This document shows, in pieces, positions 25,601-37,500 of a stretch of DNA of 64,000 bases. The number at the start of each line of letters is the position of its first letter. Positions within the stretch are counted from its first letter, which is position 1. This DNA comes from Selaginella tamariscina (Eukaryota; Streptophyta; Lycopodiopsida; Selaginellales; Selaginellaceae), in contig PUQB01000328.1 in NCBI GenBank assembly GCA_003024785.1, positions 62,001-126,000 of the forward strand, given 5' to 3'. The translations under genes and the position numbers were made by a program. Under the pieces are notes generated by a model. The model saw only the letters and a list, made by a program, of their open reading frames with translations. It was not told the DNA's origin and did no database searches.

Positions 25601-26794
25601 AAGGAGTAGGGAAGGAGATTGAAAAACAGGAGAGTCAGACACAGGAAAGGTAGAAGAGGACGTAGGAGTTACTTGAAAGGCAAAAAGGTGGAAAGGAGCA
25701 GGATCAGTGGTAAGTTCATGCATGGTAGTGGTAAGAACTCGGAGAGGAGCAGGAGGGAGCTGTGACTGAAAAAGAGGAAGGATCTTGGGGGTGGAATAGA
25801 AACAGAGTAATGAAAAGAAGCAGGATTGGAAGAAACAGATGTGGATGTTGACAAGTGTACAGGATTGGAAGAATCCTGTACAGAAGTCCGTGGATGCACA
25901 GGAGTGAGGAGAGCCTGTGAATGTGCTGATGATCAACAGGAGGTGGATCCTGTTGAGGAGGAACCTTCGACACTGATACAGGATTGGAAGAACCCTGTAC
26001 AGGACACCGCAAACTTACAGGAGTGGAGAAAGCCTGCGGATGTGCTGAGGAACTGACATGAGGTGAATCCTGTCGAGGAGGAGTCTTCAACACTGGTACA
26101 GGAACAGGCACGGTCAATCCTGTAGCTTGTACTGCCTCAGACACCAAGGATGTATCCTGCACGCAGGAAGGTACAGGTTGATCCTGGCTGTTGGAGAGGA
26201 AAACGTGAGCGTCCTAGACCTCCAGTCGATCTGCGGATTTGCAACAACGAACCATGGCATGCCAAAAATGATGGGAGTCGACCGAGTCTTGATCAAGTTG
26301 AAGGAAATCGAACAGTTGAATGCACCATGATTGCAAGAGAGAGGTGTAGCGTGGGTAACTGCGCCAGAAGCAATCAAACGACCATCGGCCACCTCTACAG
26401 GAATGCACGCTTCAACTTCACCACCGGAATGCCATGCTGAGCTGCAAAAGTGTCATCCATGAAACATGCATTTGCACCAGTGTCTAACAGGGCAAACTCC
26501 TTGAGCTCTCGATTATTGAGGCGAATGTGTACAGGAAACTTGAGTGATGGAATGGTATGAGCAGCACCAATGGAGCCTGCACCTACGTCCAACTTCGCGG
26601 CTCCTAGACGAAGTGGACATTGAAGTTTTCCGACTGAACTTCAGCTTCGGCTTCACGCGCCTTGAACTTCCTGGCTTTATTAGGACATTCCGCCACCTTG
26701 TGTCCTGCTGCACCACAATACAAGCATAGGTTCTCACCCGTCGACGTTTTCTCAGCAGTTGAAAGTGGGCCACGCTTGGATTGTTAACCTCCAT
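22612..26794 (-). pseudogene. Chromovirus pol (protease, RT, RNase H, integrase, chromodomain)
   Basis: Frames read right to left. The nucleocapsid-like CCHC knuckle lies near 26700-26745. The aspartic protease ALLDTGAN lies in 26395-26592. A Ser/Pro-rich linker covers about 25570-26200. The RT includes [18 protein letters not shown] and YLDD (25004-25015). The RNase H region 24279-24914 includes FVEADASDFAVG. The integrase, 23148-24074, has a zinc-binding HxxxH..CxxC region and the core VSDRGPQF, followed by a GYHPQTDGQSER block. The C-terminal chromodomain ends in VDWKGY..TWEPASN (22640-22860). The reading frame changes at several places, including within RT, between RNase H and integrase, and inside the chromodomain, with no single in-frame route. 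Confidence 0.9.
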
Positions 26795-26835
26795 AGGAAC
26801 TGCTCCAGAAGGTGTCGCAGGAACATGTGCTACGG

Positions 26836-27574
26836 CTACAGGTTGGCTGGCAGGAACTGCTGACGGAATTTTTCCTGACGGCGCTCGAACAAACGGTTGT
26901 CGCAGCGAACGGCCTGTTGCATGATCTCCGCTAACGTTTGGGCATCCGGTAACGTAAGGAGAAGGTCCTTCACGTCGTCCTCAGCCCAAAACGGAAATGT
27001 TCGATCAATGCAGTCTCGTCCCATGGAATGTTCGTGCACAATTGCTGGAATTCGGATGCATAAACGGAAGCTGGTCTGGATCCTTGTGTGAGCCTCCGTA
27101 ACTTTGTGCATGCAGAACGGTACTTATCAGGATCTCCAAAGCAGGCTTCAAAGGCAGCCACGAAACCTTCAAAGTCTTCCATCAATGGGTCGTCACGCTC
27201 CAGCAAGGGAGCAACCCAAGCTCGTGGAGATCCACTTAGTAAGGATGCCAAAAGGCCAACCTTTTGTGCATCCGTCGAGTAGCGGCGTGGTTGCATGCGG
27301 ATCAAGAGCCGGATCTGATTCAGGAAACCTTGGAAATCGGCACGGTTGCCACTGAACTTCTCTGGCATGCTGATCTTCGGCTCCGGAGAAAAGTTCGATG
27401 AAGAAGGAACCACCGATGCCTGAGAGAGAGCCTGCGCAGCAGCCTTGGAGGATGCATCAGCAGCTGCATGTGCCGCATGGTGGAGCCTTGTAGATCGGTG
27501 ACCACTTGGCGCAAAGTGGCCAGCTCATGAAGCAACATTTGGTGCTCGCGTTGAAAGTGCTCAAAATCAGCCAT
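26836..27574 (-). pseudogene. Chromovirus gag
   Basis: The gag begins at an ATG at 27574 (MADFEHFQREHQ..). It continues in another frame (26970-27413) with a Retrotrans_gag-like capsid segment containing PEKFSGNRADFQGFLNQ and AWVAPLLE blocks, then a third frame (26836-27111). The capsid assembles virus-like particles. The frame changes mean no continuous product as written. Confidence 0.82.
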
Positions 27575-27671
27575 GATCGTATGAAAGAAAGAAAGGAGAA
27601 AAACGAAGGAAAAGAATCAAAAAAAAAAGTAGCTGGGAAACGAAGAGCTATGAAAGCAGTTACTATCAAAC

Positions 27672-28128
27672 TGTCAAGCCACGATCCAGGAACCAGGAAG
27701 CAAGTAGGATTCCGAGAACAGGAAGGCTTGACTCAGGAACAGGACCGAGAGCAGGACAGGAACTAGGAACAGGAACAGGACGGATCCAAGAACAAGACAG
27801 GATCCGGGAGCAAGACAGGAGCAGGAGGCAAAGAGTAAGACAAGAACAAGACAAGAACAAGGAACAAGAATAATCGTAGAATGACTGGTGTTGATTGTAA
27901 CTGATTGTACAACAATTAGGTCGGAGCTTTTATGCTCCAAGCTAATCTGGTCATGAGCCTAATCTAGTCACTAGCCAAAATTGGTCATCCTTATCCTATA
28001 GGAATATCCTGCGGGAATATCCTGTGGCATATCCTGTGGGAATATCCTGCGGGCCGAAATCCTGTATCGCATATCCTGTAGGCTGAATCCTGTATGTCGT
28101 ATCCTGTATCCTGTATCGGGTCGTGACA
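27672..28128 (-). repeat. 5' LTR of the chromovirus
   Basis: 457 bp, otherwise near-identical to 22085-22600; it lacks several AATATCCTG units. Confidence 0.9.
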
Positions 28129-28729
28129 GGACGTACCTCAATTGTTTGGAAGTTGGGGCAACACAATAAAGGGTTATGCCTTAACAACACAAGCTAAAGC
28201 TTGCACTAGTAGAAAAACAACGGTTTGGTTATGAATTTAGAAACTCTCATTATATACACTACTTACTATATATAACAAAGGCCCTCATGTTTTCTTGTCT
28301 TGTAAAGTGGGCTAGCACAAAATATTATTCCCAATAAGAATATATTTGGTGAGTTTAACTTAATGACCCATCGACTAACCCAAAGGGTTTAGGGCATGGG
28401 GTTAGGGCAACCCTAAGGGTGCAACATGCCAAACTCATCAGAATCAACTAGGAACCTAATCGAAACACAGAAAACTAAGGTAAGAGTTTTTTAGATGGAA
28501 GTGCACTAAGCAGGCTTATTTCTTATAACACCTAAGGCTTGTCAACATAATTTGGTAAATAATCACAATCAATGTTTTAAGTAAAGAGGAGTCATAATAA
28601 AAATTATAACAAATAACTTAGTTTATTTTGATTTCTTTTCATAATTGTTTTAAAATTGTATTTTAATGTGTTATATAAATAAATATTAGTTAATAACGCA
28701 TGTCATAATGTAGGATACGACAATTCATA

Positions 28730-29290
28730 TATTTTATTACTTAAGAAACATTTGGCTACTCAAAAAAACTCTTGACCATTAAAGTAGCACTTGGTTACAC
28801 TCAAATAACCAATGGTCATATTTGGTAATTGAAGAAACACTTGGTCAAACTCAAATAACTCATGGTCATATTTAACCATTGAAACAACACTTAGCCACGT
28901 TTAAAAAATCCATAACCACACTAACCATTAAAAAAACATTTGGCCACATGAAAGAAATACTTAACCACTTTCAAAAACACTTGACACTCAAGATACATTT
29001 GACCACTTTCAAAAATGCTTGGCCACTCAAATAACACTTAGTTACACTAAATGAACTCATTGTCACACTTAGTCACACTAAAAGATATTGAGACACTTGA
29101 CTATAATCAGTCATAAGAAAAATGTACATTACACAAATTTCACTATCAAATGGAGAAATTAAAACAAGATGTATGAAAACTCAAAAAGAACTTGGCCACC
29201 CATGGCCACACTTAGTTAAACTCAAAAAACACTTTGTCACTCAAGAAATATTTGGCACACAGGGGTTCACTTAATGTAAACCTTATACAT
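28730..29290. repeat. Degenerate CACTTGGCCAC..CAAAAAA repeat field, right part
   Basis: Same composition as 20340-20870, for example TTTGGCCAC and CACTTGGTTACAC words spaced by A-rich tracts. A short further patch lies at about 41636-41700. Confidence 0.6.
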
Positions 29291-31342
29291 CATGATTGCA
29301 AAAGCCTCTAGATTAAGCCCCCTCTTATATGCAAAATACTTATTAGGGACAAATTTTAATTAAATTAAAATGACCCCCCAACCTTATATTTACATGTTAA
29401 AACCAATAAAATTAAACTAACAAACTTATAAATACGTTGAAAATATTATAAATTTTATTTTTTATATTACTAATTATAACTAGTGTTTTGTGTTGAAACA
29501 AATGCGTTAAATTTACGTTGATCATTGCTTTGGAGTGCATATTACTATTTCGTGGGATTGTAAGCTAAAGATACAAGTCTGATCACACTATCAATCCCAA
29601 CTCTCATATTTTCGTCATGATAATCATAAGAGTACTAAGTCATAGCATCATCCACACATATCTATTTGTAATAAGCAAAGATGAACTTCATTTGGCCTTA
29701 TTGTGCAAAGGTTGGGAGATTTAATATGTCGATGTTGTCTCTAGAATTGAGCCAAACATTTTCCACTTTTCTTTTTATGCTAAGAACACACCCAATATAC
29801 CATACAAGTTGAGTTTGCAGCTTGCTACGCCTTCTTCATTTGCCTCTGCTAGTTTGTCCTTGTTGAGGAGCTTTTATTTCAAACCACAATGCACATTTAA
29901 GCCAATGGAAAGCATTGTCGATATATTCAGAGGACCAACATTATCCATAGAAATGAAATTGTTCGTCACCTGAGTTAATTGATCTTTTGTAAAAATGGAT
30001 TCCCATTTAGCTAGCTTACCGAAGTGCTTTTTGCAACTGCTTTCTTGTCGATTGTTATTGTGCTCCTCACTTTCTACATCTTTTGAATACTCATTGCCAT
30101 CAATCACCATGTCAAGCACATGATGCATTTCCATCCTATCAATCAGTTCCTCATCTTCAATCTTTGCATTGTTCTTGCTTACATCCTTTGCCACTTCAAA
30201 AGTTGATTTGACTCATCATGTCCCATAGTTGATGTCTTTGCAATATCCTTTCTAAATTCTTCATGTTTCTAAGGCACTTCCATATATGAAAGACCATCCA
30301 CAAGTCTTTTTGAAGTGCAACAAATTCCCAACTTCAAGCAAAGTTCTTGTGCTACTCAAATCTGTCCCTGAGAGCCAACACTATCTTTCATCAATTTCTA
30401 GCCCTGCAAAATCCCCAAGATTAGCTAATTCATTGCTTATAGTTCGTGTTTGCTCTAGTTGTGCTCATATATTCTCTTGCTTGGCATGAGCCTTTTTGAA
30501 CCTGAGGTCTCCCATTGCTTCATAAGAAGCTACCTAGTTAAGTGCCCTATGCTATCTAGTGAATCTTTCCATCATAAGAACGTTCATTTTCCACTAACCT
30601 TTGAAAAGAAAATTCTCACATGAATTAGACTTGGTCTTTGATAATGGAACATAAAATCTAAGATGAAAATCCCTAAAATACTTCCACAAAGTGAGTTGAG
30701 AGCTAGATGTCTAAAAACGTTTCACCACTGATGAAGTTTTGAGACAATGTTCCTTGTCTTTCCTTAACAATTCATAATCACAAGAGCCTTTAGAAAACAA
30801 ACAAAGCATCAATGTAAACCAATGAGATGAAAATAATTACTTTAAAAAGAATGAAACCTTAGCAACCGATTTGACTTTGTCGTGCAAGCTCAAGTGCGAA
30901 GAAAGAAAAATGTCGATGTATGAGTCAACGATGTCAAGGTAAACTTATGTACCAAGTGTTCATGCTGGTCTTGCACATTGTGGGTCACAAGATTAATAGA
31001 GGAGTTCTTGGACAATTGAAGACGAAATCCACTGCACAATTGACTAGTTCTGCCTATCAACTCATCTAATGTCACCAAATGTAGGCCATGTCAACCTTGG
31101 AACTCTTCAAATATTGTCCAAACATTGTTTAGATGAGGCCAAATGTTCTCCCAAGAATAATGACTTTGAACCATGGTTGAGGGGATTGATTAGCTTCTTC
31201 CCATTGTGGATGTAGTCCTAATCATGCAAGCTTCATATTATTTTTGAACTTGGCTGTGCAGAAAAATCCAACCTTCCCATGGAATGTCTTGTAGCATTAA
31301 CTTCCTTTGTCTAACAATCTATATTTGAACTATGGCCAACAA
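29291..31342 (-). other. Unrecognised degenerate repeat or gene remnant, left half
   Basis: AT-rich sequence with minus-strand frames (29874-30194; 30890-31078) that show no family motif. It is separated from 39867-41640 by an LTR insertion, and both halves read best on the minus strand. It may be the left half of one older element or gene. Nothing in it supports a function. Confidence 0.35.
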
Positions 31343-32316
31343 TGTATCATAGTTTTTACTATGACTCCTCTTACTTTGGACGTTGATTTTGTTACTTATT
31401 AAACTTGTTGATAAGCTCTAGATGTAGTAGAAAACAGGCCCGCTTAGTGCACTTGGGTATCTGGTGAGGTGTCATTAGGTATTTGCAGTAAACTCTAGGC
31501 AAAGCTAGAACTTACTTTTAGAAACTCTTACCTTGGTTTTTTGTGTCCCAGTTGGGTTAATGGCTAGTTTTGGTGAGTTCGGCATGCTAGATATGTTTAG
31601 AAATACCCCTGGGTTTTGACATGTTAAGTTTAGGGTCAATGGATCATTAATTAACTCACCAAGTATATTCCCTCTAGAAATGAGATTCCGTGCTAGCCCA
31701 CTTATGTAAATAGGAAACCGAGGGGGGCTCTCTGTCATATATATTAAGTAGTACATGTACGAGAGCTCTTGGGTTCATGACTGAGTTTGTTGTATTCTAC
31801 TAGTGCAAGCTCTAACTTGTGTTGTTAAGGCACAACCCTCTATTTATGCCGTCTTAACTTCCAGATGACAGGGGTACGTCCCACCTTCGGGGTAGCCAAC
31901 CTTAACGTTGGCAAATCCATGCTTGGTAGGTCTTTCGGAATGCATGTTTCAAGAGCAGAGGTTGAGGCTTGTCTTCAGCCTCCTCCTCCACGTCAAGCTA
32001 GGTGTAGCACTCATGGCCAAGCAAGGCATATTCGTGTCTTTGCCCAACTCTGGGCATGGGATCTTGTTTGACATGTTCAAATTACCCAGTTCCTGAGGTT
32101 TACTAAGGGGTTCTAGAGTTAACATTTAGGAGCCACGTTTGTGGCATTTGGTGCAACTCTTGAATTTAAGGGCTATAGCATAATAGCCCCACATCGTGGA
32201 AGGTAGTGTCACATGGAGAGATGTGACACTGGGCTAGACATCACAAGATACAATGCCCGAGGCATGCCTTTAGGGTCGTGTCATGAGTTTGTCGCCAAAG
32301 AGTTGGATACTCTAGT

Positions 32317-34013
32317 TGTCATAGTTTTTTACTATGACTCCTCTTTACTTTGGACGTTGACTGTTGTTACCTACTGTACTATGTTGACAAGCCTAGATGT
32401 AGTGAGAAACAGCCCGCTTAGTGCACTTAGGTGTTTAGGGGTAGTCCGGCCGGCTATCCTTAGATATCTCGAGAAACTCTAAGCGAAGGTAGCACTTACC
32501 TTCTAGAAAACTCTTACCCTCGTTTTCCGTGTCCCGGTTGGATTATGGCTAGTTCTGGTGAGTTCGGCATGTCGAATATGCTTAGAAACACCCCAGGTTT
32601 GACAGGTTAGGGTTTAGGGTCGATGGATAACTCACCAAGTATGTTCCTTTGGGAATGAGATTTCAGTGCTAGCCCACTTATGTAAACAGGAAACAGGGGG
32701 GGGGCTCTATCACATAAATAAGGTAGTATATAGGAGTGAGGGTTCCTGGGTTCATGACTGAGCTCGTTACTCTTCTCCGGTGCAAGCTCTAGCTTGTGTC
32801 GTCAAGGCACAACCCTCTGTTGTGCCGCCCTAACTTCCAGATGCCAGGGGTACGTCCCACCTTCGGGTAGCTTACCCTTAACGTTGGCGAATCCATGCCT
32901 GGGAGGTCTTGTCGGGATGCACGTTCCAAGAGGCAGAGGTTGAGGCTTATCTCCAACCTCCTCCTCCACGTCAAGCTAGGTGTAGCACTCACAGCCAAGC
33001 AAGGCACATCCGTGTCCTTGTCCAACTGTGGGCGTGGATCTTGTTTGAAGGTTCACAGTACCAATTCTTTGAGGGTTCATTGAGGGTTCTAGAGTTGGCA
33101 TTTAGGAGCCACGTTTGTGGTACTTGGTGCAACTCTTGAATCTAAGGGCGGGTATGGCATGATAGCCCAATCAGGGAAGGCAGTGTCAATGGAGATGTGA
33201 CACTGGGTAAATGTCACATGGTACAACGCCTGAGGCACGCCCCTTTGGGGTTGTGTCATGGGTTTGTCGCCAAAGGGGTTGGATACTCTAGCCAATAGGC
33301 AGCTTGTGCTTGCACTAGGGTGCTAAGCCTTGGGCACATGCTCAAGGGAGGTTAGGTCTCGTAACTAGGTGTGCTTTGGCACACTTGGTTAGGGGGTGTT
33401 CTCCTTGGAATCCAGGGGTTGAACAACCTAAGCTCATTAGCAGAAGCCCTTTCGTAAGGCACTCGCAAGGTCATGTGCTTAGGGTTATCCCAAACTTTAG
33501 CCTTAGGGAGTTTGCTTAGCAGAACACTCGTGTTCCCTACGGTGCACACTCGTGTCCTCACTAAGTACTAGCCCTAGGTCTAGGGTGTAACTTGGCCACT
33601 CAACCCCTTAGAGGTTAGTCGTGGTTCAGGGTACCCTTGTCGCCCTAAAGGGTTGTACTCCACGGATGAGGGTGATTCCTCAAGGGGTAAGTGACAATGC
33701 CTTAGCTCTATCATGGGGGTATGTGTGGAACACACGTCTCCTTGATGGGGGTTAGGGCATGAGCCTATCTAGGTCTTCTAGGGCAAGACCCTAAGTCAAC
33801 TAGGGTTATCCCTCAAGGGTTCTGGGGGCAGACATTCTAGGGAGACTTAGGCTAAACCCTAAGTCTCTTGTCCACTTGGGCATTAGAGTCTAACCCTAGG
33901 GTCGTTGGGTTGTTCTGGGGAACTTAGCGTTGCTCACACAGGGTGATGACGCCGAATGGCCACCTGGGCCACGTGTTGCCACATGTTGGCCCTTTGGGTT
34001 TAAAACTCTGACA
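32317..34013 (+). repeat. 5' LTR of LARD copy 2
   Basis: 1697 bp, TGTCATAG to CTCTGACA, with the same hairpins as copy 1. Confidence 0.88.
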
Positions 34014-34015
34014 AT

Positions 34016-34028
34016 TGGTACCGGAGCC
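34016..34028 (+). other. Primer-binding site of LARD copy 2
   Basis: TGGTACCGGAGCC differs by two bases from the canonical initiator-Met PBS and by one from copy 1. Confidence 0.8.
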
Positions 34029-37000
34029 TATTCTCTGCGGTCAGTAGGACTACCTAAAGTGTAGTGTATTTTAGGGTTTAGTTAGTTCTAAATTTTTGAA
34101 GTACTCTATCACTTTCGGCTAACGTCTGAACTGCGCAGAGAGTTGGTCCTGAAATCTATAACTCTTCGAAAAACATCTACTTAATAAGTGGGTGTGGGTT
34201 ATGGACTCCAATGTCGAAGGTTGCACTCGGAAGGCAAATTCCAAGTTGCATGCCAGGTTACGTTTTCTCTAGGTTACTTCACCTTAAGGTTATCCAGGTT
34301 ACTTTACCATATGTTTCCACAAGACATGGTGTGTTAGTTTGTTCTGGCTTACAAACTAAGTCTTGTGAAGTGGATCATGTGATATGCTAAGCTTACCCAT
34401 TATTGAAAATTTTTCTCTTTTTCTTTAAGGTGTTTGAATTTGGGATAACACATGATTTGGAAACAGACAATGTCCTTTGAGTTTTGGCTTATGTCAAGAT
34501 TCAATATCGGATCCAACTGTAGTGTTCAAACGGGGAAAGACTTATGTTCAGAAGTGCATCTTTGACTTCGGGAGAAGGGGCATAATCAAACATAAGAATG
34601 AACACTACATTTTGACATAAAGTGTAAAATAAGCTCTTATTATAGTGCATGGTTACGAGAGTGTAACTCTAGAAGCAGACTATAGTGATGAACTTATAAT
34701 ACAATGGAATGTCAAATATTGACATATGATAAATATGTTAAGCAATGGGTTTGAAGATCCAATGTAGTCAAAGTATTGTCTGATGTTCGCAATATTTTGA
34801 TGACGCTAGCTGCAAGTAACATTAGGTGGAATAGTTTACTAAGTTCAAGTCACCTAATTTGAACCTTAGTACAACTTGAAACCTTAGTTAGTTGTAAGCG
34901 CGCACTCTGTATTCAAGTTAGCTAGCTCGACTAACTTGATTATGAAGTTGTCTCATAAGAGATCATGAGAAAAACTTCGAATAATAGCTAGAGAATTTCG
35001 TTATCTTACCAATATCGGTTTTGGGATAGATGGCATGATCTATGAGAAAAGAGTAATGTTGGAAACATACGTTTACATTTTCAGTTTACTGAGTAATAAG
35101 GACTTGCATAATGAAGGCGTTCGGCGCACACTTGTGCATTTTCATTGTTAACTCTTTAATCTTGAAATCTGTAATGTTGTTTGCAATGTGGGGATAAGCT
35201 CTTGAACAAGGGTGAATTAGAGTCAAATACGATTATTCAAAGATGGTTTTCTTGACTCTGCATCATGGTCGCAAATGTGGGCACTTAAAGAATAAAAAAG
35301 TATGTATCTTCAATCTTTCAGAATATTGAAAAATAGAACTATTCTTGACTCAAGGTTTAATTGTACTCCTTGGGTTAGTTATTAGTTCTATTCTCAAGGT
35401 TTGATGGTGTTCCTTGAGTTGGTTCAATATTCTTGAAAGTATGATATTGTGTAGCGGGATTAGCTCAAGAAATGGTGTTCCTTCTTGATGATTGTAGTTC
35501 AAGGTTCGTTCAATATCCGATTCGAGAATATGAGGTTTCCTATCACCTCATCTGTTGAGATATTTATATTCTAGACTTTGGCAAAATTTGTAACAATCTT
35601 TTCAAGATTGGTTATAAATGACTTGTCAAAGTATGGTATGATATCTCTTCAATATTGAGTTTGGAGCGCTCAATATCGGAACTTGGTTATGATCACATGA
35701 GATGGCCATAATCATATAATATAAAGACTCAAGTGGATTTGAGTTTGACACTTTGGTAAGGCACCTTAGTGTTATAACTTGAAACGTGTTTTTAAGTTAG
35801 TTGAGAAATGAACATTTCTCAATACATTGCTTGAGGGGCAATGGGATACTTTCTGGATTGTTAGGTGTCTAGAGTGAATAATGTATCTTAGTTCAATGTA
35901 TTGAACTAGATATCTTATTCATGTTTGGGGAGATCTATTGAATTATAAGATATGACAGAAATATGAAGTTGATATAACACTTCAGTGTATAATAACATTT
36001 ATGTGGAGGTTGATATCTTACTAAATCAGTTAGATGAAACCAGACACTAGTTCATGATTCCTCTTAGTCTCTGAACAAAGTTCCTCGAAATACTGTATAA
36101 CTTATAATTCCATCTCAAAACTGAAGTTCGGTTCATGTAAACTAAAACCATGTCTATATTATAGTTGTAGCATTTCGATAAATTGATATGATTGTAAGTT
36201 TATATCTACTAGTATAAAGCTAGTTTATAAGCTTAGGATTTGAACGTTGAACGATCATTATCCATTCGAAAGTATCAATATCGAAATTGCAACTATTTAT
36301 AGAATAAGGATTAGTTTTAAAAAATGTTTATCAAAAACACTAGTTGCTTCAATTAGTGAAAATGTTATACTTTGGTATAATGTTAAGAAACATTTACGAA
36401 ATCAGTTTAAGAATTGGAAATAAATATAATGTTATGGAGGCGTGCAGTATTCTGAATTCAGAGAGACTCTTATCGTGGAAACTAAGTTCTAAAATTCGGT
36501 ATTTTTAAACTTAGTACGATAAGGAGTTAGGAAGTATTGAACGGCATCTAGTACGATGTGCTCTTTGGGGAATGAGTACAATGAAAGTGACAATTAAGAG
36601 ACATGTTATCTAAAGGTTGTCGATTGAGGCACTAGAGATGGGTTGAATTTCCTGGTTTCCACATCGGTTTGTAAGAAAGGTATGTTTAGCTTATCTGGTC
36701 CCTGAACTGGTCGGTGTATATGAAGTACAAAGTTGGTTGTGAAAGACGAATGGCAGTTGGCAAGACCTTGTTGTATACATGTGTACAACCATGCGCCTCT
36801 GTGATCGCCTCTGGCCAGATTACATGTTTACAGAGAACAGGGTTTTACGAATTGTACTCTTGTATCGGAAAAGAGCTTGATTCCGATAAAAGTCTCAACT
36901 TAGTCTGGCGTAACTATATACTAATGAGAGATAGTATAGTAGCAGACCCTTATGAAAAGGAGTAATGAGAAGCACCGAGGGATGCAGAGATGTAAGCTAA

Positions 37001-37486
37001 TATTGTAACATGTGGAGATGTGGGACCATTGGAAAATAAAAAAATGCGTAGGTGTTTTGGTAGCATTTGAGAAGTGCTTGTGTGTATGTTAGACGACAGA
37101 GGTGTCAACAGCATTTAATATTAAGGAATAAAGCAAGTCTTTATTTCTTGTTAACCAAGGGGCCGGCAACAACACTAACTAGAGGCCTCCAATATAAATT
37201 CTAGTTAAGTAAAGAAATTAACCAGTGTTGTGTGCGTCGGGTGACAGACTTTGCAGACGTGCAAAAGGTCTCCAGGTGACTTCATGTCGCAGGTGGTGCC
37301 TCCGGCAGCTGGGTTTACGACTCAGTGAACGACGGTTCTGAAGTACTTGGCTTCGCGTAATGCAAGGGGGTAATGAAATTATGTAAACTTTTGGCTAACT
37401 CCGCATAGAGTGATATGTTAGTTTTGGTATTTTTCTAACATTATCTAGTCTTGGAGTTGGACGTCAACGAGGACGTTGACATTTTC
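34029..37486 (+). other. Internal domain of LARD copy 2, apparently non-coding
   Basis: Homologous to 2226-5859 throughout, with no conserved frame. It lacks about 200 bp present in copy 1 near 3390-3590. Confidence 0.7.
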
Positions 37487-37500
37487 AAAGGCGGGGAGTG
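37487..37500 (+). other. Polypurine tract of LARD copy 2
   Basis: AAAGGCGGGGAGTG, identical to 5860-5873, directly before the right LTR. Confidence 0.8.

Larger units (their letters stand above)
22085..28128 (-). mobile_element. Ty3/gypsy chromovirus, full length, frame-damaged
   Basis: The element is about 6 kb, read on the minus strand. Its LTRs are 27672-28128 (5') and 22085-22600 (3'), both TGTCA..TGACA, and GGACG is duplicated on both sides (22080-22084 and 28129-28133). The order is gag, zinc knuckle, aspartic protease, Pro/Ser-rich linker, reverse transcriptase, RNase H, integrase and a C-terminal chromodomain, which together define a chromovirus. All domains are present, but the frame shifts several times, so as written it is not translatable. 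A purine tract precedes the 3' LTR. No clear TGG-type primer-binding site follows the 5' LTR. Confidence 0.93.
21211..28611 (-). repeat. Solo LTR of the LARD family, split by a chromovirus
   Basis: Positions 21211-22084 and 28134-28611 together form one diverged LTR on the minus strand. Its 3' half lies on the left, where TGTCAAAATTTTAAC is the reversed ..GTTAAAA..TGACA end. Its 5' half lies on the right, where the TGTTATAA start pairs with TGTCATAG of the younger LTRs. The 5-mer AATAA occurs at both outer borders (21206-21210 and 28612-28616), which is a target-site duplication. No PBS or internal domain adjoins it, so it is a solo LTR. It was later interrupted by the element at 22085-28128. 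Confidence 0.82.
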
